This document shows, in pieces, positions 6,483 through 9,216 of a stretch of 9,216 bases of DNA. The DNA comes from Roseburia sp. (GTDB lineage Bacteria > Bacillota > Clostridia > Lachnospirales > Lachnospiraceae), in assembly GCA_017621905.1 (NCBI GenBank), contig JAGASC010000366.1:1-9216 (forward strand), in the 5' to 3' direction. Made by a program: the position numbers and the translations under genes. The notes below the pieces were generated by a model. The model was given only the letters and a program-made list of their open reading frames with translations. It ran no database searches and was not told the DNA's origin. Position 1 is the stretch's first letter, and each line of letters starts with the position of its first letter.

Positions 6483-6638
6483 GTAAAGACGAATTCCGGA
6501 GAGAGTCAGATACTTACAAATGTTTCTGTAAAATGACAAAATCTCGGCTCGGGATGCTTCTGGCAGGCTGCATGAAAACAGAATGCCACCGCAAAATGGA
6601 ACAGTATGTCTAATATATTTCAAGCAGGTGATAAATCA

Positions 6639-8171
6639 ATGACATTGACACAAAAAAGAACAAAAAAACAAAAACAGGGATCCCTGACCCGGCAGATCGC
6701 GATTGTTATCATCAGTCTGTTGGCGGGAACCGTATTGCTCTGCTGGTTTTTGAACACAGTATTTCTGGAACGATTTTATGTAGAAAATAAACAGAAAACA
6801 TTAATGGAAGGTTTTGCTGTGATAGATGCAGCAAGTGTTTCCGGACTGCTCACGTCCTCACAATTTGACGTGACCTTTGAAAAACTCTGTGCCAATGGCA
6901 ATATTGAAGTAATTATTACCCAGTCAAACAGAAGTCGTGTCATTGTCCGTTCTTCCGTGAGCGACCCGGAGAGACTTTCCATGGAACTTTCCATGGTTTT
7001 GGATATTTGGAGCGGACAGGCAGAGTATTTGGTTCAGCAGGATAATTATGTACTGTTAAAACGGACAGATACACGTCTGGAGTCGGAATATCTGATGTTG
7101 TACGGGGTGCTCTCGAACGGTAACCGGATTCTCATGCGTACCGCGCTGGAAAGTATCCGGGAGAGTGTAAAAATTTCAAATCAGTTTCTGGCTTATATCG
7201 CCTTTGGGGCCTGTCTTGTGGGAATCATTGTTGCGCTGGTGGTTTCCCGGGGGATTACTACGCCGATTCTTGAAATTACTTATCTTTCCAAACGTATGGC
7301 GGCACTGGACTTTGAGGCGAAATATCGGTCAAAAGGCTATATAAAAAATGAGATTGACGAACTGGGAGACCATATGAATGCGCTGTCCACCACCTTGGAA
7401 GAGACGATTTCTGAGCTAAAGAGTGCCAATAATCAGCTTTTGGTGGATATTGAGAAAAAGGATCAGATTGAGCAGATGCGGACGGAGTTTTTGTCCAATG
7501 TGTCCCATGAACTTAAGACACCATTGGCGCTGATACAGGGCTATGCGGAAGGCTTGAAGGAGTGCATCAATGATGATGAGCAGAGCAGGGATTTTTACTG
7601 TGAGGTCATCATGGATGAGGCAGATAAGATGAACCGGATGGTAAAGAAGCTTCTGACGTTAAATCAACTGGAATCTGGGCAAGAGACAGTGAATATGGAA
7701 CGTTTTGATTTGACGGAGCTGATTTCCGGGGTACTTCACTCTGTTGAAATATTACTGAATCAGAATGGCATCCGGCTTACGGAATACCCGACAGCCCCCC
7801 TTTACGTGTGGGCGGACGAGTTCATGGTGGAGGAAGTGGTGACCAATTATATGAGCAATGCCATCCACTATGCTGCCGGAACAAAAGAGATTGCAGTGCG
7901 CTATATGAAAAAAGGAGACTGCGTCCGGGTTGGTGTTTTCAACACGGGAAATCCGATTCCGGAGGAGGATGTGGATAAAATCTGGAATAAATTTTATAAG
8001 GTGGATAAAGCCAGAACCAGAGAATATGGCGGCAGCGGTATCGGGCTTTCCATTGTAAAGGCGATTATGGAATCCTTCCATCAGGAGTGCGGCGTGGATA
8101 ATTATGAAAATGGCGTGGAATTCTGGTTCGAATTGGATGCCGGAGGAAGTATTGGGATAGAGCAGAAATGA
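6639..8171 (+). CDS. Membrane sensor histidine kinase without an adjacent response regulator
   Basis: A protein of 510 residues. ATG 6639 is chosen because AGGTGAT (6626-6632), complementary to the 16S tail, sits 6 bases upstream; an ATG at 6606 lacks a ribosome site. Two membrane segments (about 20-42 and 182-203) enclose an extracytoplasmic domain of about 140 residues that senses an unknown signal. A HAMP linker (about 204-255), a coiled stretch and HisKA follow, with phospho-acceptor H290 in FLSNVSHELKTP. The ATPase domain has the N box NYMSNAIHY (N403, N407), a G1-like NTGNPI (435-440), an F-box region KFYKVDKA and the G2 box GGSGIGLSIV (464-473). All parts needed for activity are visible. 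Such kinases normally follow their regulator gene, but here about 190 bases of non-coding DNA and a terminator lie upstream and a convergent toxin-antitoxin pair downstream. Its partner must be elsewhere or has been lost. Confidence 0.92.
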   Translation: MTLTQKRTKKQKQGSLTRQIAIVIISLLAGTVLLCWFLNTVFLERFYVENKQKTLMEGFAVIDAASVSGLLTSSQFDVTFEKLCANGNIEVIITQSNRSRVIVRSSVSDPERLSMELSMVLDIWSGQAEYLVQQDNYVLLKRTDTRLESEYLMLYGVLSNGNRILMRTALESIRESVKISNQFLAYIAFGACLVGIIVALVVSRGITTPILEITYLSKRMAALDFEAKYRSKGYIKNEIDELGDHMNALSTTLEETISELKSANNQLLVDIEKKDQIEQMRTEFLSNVSHELKTPLALIQGYAEGLKECINDDEQSRDFYCEVIMDEADKMNRMVKKLLTLNQLESGQETVNMERFDLTELISGVLHSVEILLNQNGIRLTEYPTAPLYVWADEFMVEEVVTNYMSNAIHYAAGTKEIAVRYMKKGDCVRVGVFNTGNPIPEEDVDKIWNKFYKVDKARTREYGGSGIGLSIVKAIMESFHQECGVDNYENGVEFWFELDAGGSIGIEQK

Positions 8172-8185
8172 TAGTAGATGAAGAA

Positions 8186-8213
8186 GCGGCTCCTGTAGGA
8201 GCCGCATTATTTT
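8186..8213 (+). terminator. Terminator of the sensor kinase gene
   Basis: GCGGCTCC (8186-8193) pairs perfectly with GGAGCCGC (8198-8205) around TGTA, and ATTATTTT follows on the + strand. The stem is strong but the T-run is interrupted. It starts 14 bases after the kinase stop and touches the stop codon of the convergent antitoxin gene (8207-8209), so it may work in both directions. Confidence 0.75.
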
Positions 8214-8479
8214 GATACTGTTAGTTTTAAGCCTAGTGGTCGTAATAATTTTAGAAGTGTAGCAAGATTTGGTGTAGTTTGGAAAGATTCAATTCTTGCA
8301 ACGGAGGATTGGGGAATACCGCAAATATTAGCGAGGTCACGTTGACTTAAACCAAGCGCATTACGTTGTTTTATGACCGCGCTGATAATATTTGCCTGTT
8401 CTTCAATATCGGCTAAATCTCTGCCACCGGCAGGATCTACAGTTTTTACATGTTCTTTATATTCGCTCCAGGTTTTCAT
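8207..8479 (-). CDS. higA: HigA-type XRE antitoxin
   Basis: A protein of 90 residues on the minus strand. ATG at 8479 is chosen because AAGGAGG (+ strand 8490-8496) lies 10 bases upstream, inside the end of the toxin gene; an in-frame TTG at 8488 would be only one base from that site. Residues about 31-85 are a compact XRE helix-turn-helix: IISAVIKQRNALGLSQRDLA, then IPQSSVARIES and a final helix NLATLLKLLRPLGLKL. This is the layout of HigA-like antitoxins, which bind and neutralise the toxin and repress their own promoter. The N-terminal 30 residues probably contact the toxin. It starts 5 bases after the toxin stop, so the two are translationally linked in toxin-first order. The palindrome at 8887-8906 is its likely operator. 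Confidence 0.85.
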   Translation of the reverse strand: MKTWSEYKEHVKTVDPAGGRDLADIEEQANIISAVIKQRNALGLSQRDLANICGIPQSSVARIESFQTTPNLATLLKLLRPLGLKLTVSK

Positions 8480-8484
8480 AAAAT

Positions 8485-8850
8485 TCAATCCTCCTTTCGG
8501 GATAAATAATCGTCACGTTCAGCTTTTGCTTTTTCAATTTCACGACGAGGAGTTTTCTGAGTTTTCTTGCGAAAACTGTGAAGAAGTACGAAGGAATCAT
8601 TATCACAAAAAAAGTAAAAAATCCGGTTATTGCCAGGACGGAGTTCCCAGATATTTTCGTCAATGTGTTTGGTAATGTTGTCTGGGAGTCTTGTGCCGTT
8701 ATTTTGTAGTAATTCGATGTAAAGAGTTGCTTGTTTATATTGTACTCGAGCATCTTTATTTGTGGTCGATTTTTTACGCAATTTTTCAAGAAAATTCCAG
8801 ATTTCTGATTCGCCGTTTTCTTTTTCATAGAATATGATATTGTATGCCAT
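8485..8850 (-). CDS. higB: HigB/RelE-type toxin (phage Gp49-like family)
   Basis: A protein of 121 residues on the minus strand. The start is ATG at 8850, with GGAG (+ strand 8856-8859) 5 bases upstream; an earlier in-frame ATG at 8874 would leave almost no leader after the predicted promoter. The C-terminal half has the family signature IWELRPGNNRIFYFF (67-81), then VLLHSFRKKTQKTP (88-101) and an acidic-basic helix EIEKAKAERDDY. These are the conserved features of HigB-like, RelE-superfamily toxins, which cut mRNA at the ribosome. The basic residues around R71, R76 and K96-K99 are likely RNA contacts. The length is normal and no frameshift is seen, so it is probably functional. The gene precedes its antitoxin, as is usual for higBA and opposite to relBE. 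Confidence 0.87.
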   Translation of the reverse strand: MAYNIIFYEKENGESEIWNFLEKLRKKSTTNKDARVQYKQATLYIELLQNNGTRLPDNITKHIDENIWELRPGNNRIFYFFCDNDSFVLLHSFRKKTQKTPRREIEKAKAERDDYLSRKED

Positions 8851-8885
8851 AGTATCTCCAATCTGCATATTCATATCCTAGACAA

Positions 8886-8914
8886 ATGATAGCATAAATG
8901 CTATCAAAAATCAA
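8886..8914 (-). promoter_or_regulatory. Promoter of the toxin-antitoxin operon
   Basis: On the minus strand, -35 TTGATT (8914-8909) and -10 TATCAT (8891-8886) are separated by exactly 17 bases. Transcription would start near 8879, about 29 bases before the toxin start codon. Confidence 0.6.
8887..8906. promoter_or_regulatory. Operator palindrome of the toxin-antitoxin operon
   Basis: TGATAGCAT (8887-8895) and ATGCTATCA (8898-8906) form a perfect 9+9 bp inverted repeat with a 2-base centre. It covers most of the -10 and its spacer. This is the classical position for autorepression by the HigA antitoxin or the HigBA complex. Confidence 0.75.
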
Positions 8915-9089
8915 TAGATAGATACCATTCATGCAATGAAAATTTATGAATTTTTTTAAGAGTCTCGCCTTTTTTATTATAACAGAAATAAATGTTCGAG
9001 GCGAGGGAAAGTTTATTTTTTGCATTTTAAAATTTGAAAAACATTTTTTTACTGAATTTTTTCATGATATTGCGATAATGATTTTTTTG
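8915..9089. other. AT-rich stretch without a credible gene
   Basis: This region is made of A/T runs, including T6-T7 tracts. It holds one separated inverted repeat, CTCGCC (8964-8969) with GGCGAG (9000-9005), 30 bases apart. An open frame across 8946-9188 has no ribosome site and runs through the promoter and hairpins to its right, so I do not treat it as a gene. The base composition is clearly poorer in G+C than the PTS and kinase genes. Confidence 0.5.
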
Positions 9090-9118
9090 TTGTCATATGT
9101 TTTCAGAAATGCTATTAT
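9090..9118 (+). promoter_or_regulatory. Strong candidate promoter facing the right edge
   Basis: The -35 TTGTCA (9090-9095) and -10 TATTAT (9113-9118) are separated by 17 bases, and TG precedes the -10 by one base (9110-9111). Each hexamer matches consensus at five of six positions. Transcription would start near 9125 and run through two hairpins towards a gene or RNA outside the window. Confidence 0.65.
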
Positions 9119-9145
9119 AAGAGAAAATTTATGCAATTTTGACCA

Positions 9146-9180
9146 GCAAGACCCATCTCGGAGCGATTTAATGGGCTTGC
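9146..9180 (+). other. Bulged hairpin in the transcript from the right-edge promoter
   Basis: GCAAG (9146-9150) pairs with CTTGC (9176-9180), and CCCAT (9152-9156) with ATGGG (9171-9175). A single bulged A (9151) and a 14-base loop complete it. Ten base pairs in AT-rich surroundings suggest a folded RNA, either a small RNA or a leader. No T-run follows. Confidence 0.5.
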
Positions 9181-9182
9181 GA

Positions 9183-9213
9183 TTGTAACTGTGAAGGTAA
9201 TGAACAGTTACAA
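9183..9213. repeat. Dispersed palindromic repeat, copy C
   Basis: TTGTAACTGT (9183-9192) pairs perfectly with ACAGTTACAA (9204-9213) around an 11-base loop that begins GAAGGTAATG. It is the strongest of the three copies in this window and directly follows the bulged hairpin. The central base pair of the arm differs from copies A and B (CTG rather than CAG) on both sides, so pairing is kept, as expected if the structure matters. Confidence 0.65.
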
Positions 9214-9216
9214 AAT

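Noticed and set aside
6533..6613. 26-codon frame with LLAGC resembling a lipoprotein box upstream of the kinase
   Set aside because: No ribosome site, hydrophobic stretch too short for a signal peptide, and far too short for a lipoprotein; it lies within the predicted kinase leader.
6606..6638. Earlier ATG at 6606 as kinase start
   Set aside because: No ribosome site precedes it, whereas ATG 6639 has AGGTGAT at a good distance; the extra 11 residues add no expected feature.
8373..8675. 100-codon + strand frame over the toxin-antitoxin pair
   Set aside because: It is the antisense of two clearly recognised minus-strand genes and has no ribosome site.
8946..9188. Open frame of 80 codons on the + strand at the right edge
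   Set aside because: No ribosome site, Phe/Ile/Lys-rich composition expected from AT-rich DNA, and it runs through the promoter, the bulged hairpin and the start of the repeat.

Overview
The window looks like a chromosomal segment of a low-to-mid GC Firmicute, most likely a gut clostridium of the Lachnospiraceae type. The reasons are strong AGGAGG-type ribosome binding sites, a glucose-type PTS gene paired with a BglG-family antiterminator, a sensor kinase of clostridial style, and AT-rich intergenic DNA. The taxonomic call is an inference from style, not from a marker gene.

Left part (1-1838, + strand): the last 34 codons of an unrecognised gene, a small cupin-like protein (202-666) and a five-bladed beta-propeller glycoside hydrolase-like protein (678-1838). 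The last two are closely spaced and look like the tail of a sugar-utilisation operon. A single gene follows (1911-2957), encoding an XRE-type helix-turn-helix joined to a complete calcineurin-like metallophosphoesterase. This is the most unusual protein in the window.

Centre (2958-6414, + strand): a self-contained glucose-type PTS operon. An extended -10 promoter (3047-3075) starts a transcript whose first bases form a ribonucleic antiterminator (RAT, 3085-3113). The RAT overlaps the 5' arm of a strong intrinsic terminator (3104-3158). Next come the three-domain EIICBA permease (3252-5408) and its PRD-containing antiterminator (5441-6274), and the operon ends at a classic terminator (6379-6414). 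The antiterminator is encoded on the transcript it should control, so the circuit is autogenous.

Right part: a sensor histidine kinase (6639-8171) sits alone, without a neighbouring response regulator, behind a promoter whose -10 is centred in a 9+9 bp palindrome. It converges on a HigBA-type toxin-antitoxin pair on the minus strand (8850-8207), which has its own promoter-overlapping operator. The last about 340 bases are very AT-rich and hold no credible gene. They contain a good + strand promoter (9090-9118) followed by two hairpins.

Three intergenic hairpins (2980-3011, 6277-6306, 9183-9213) share arms of the TGTAACWGT / ACWGTTACA type, and the loops open with a related GAAGGTA-like sequence when read in one orientation. 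They look like copies of a dispersed palindromic repeat.
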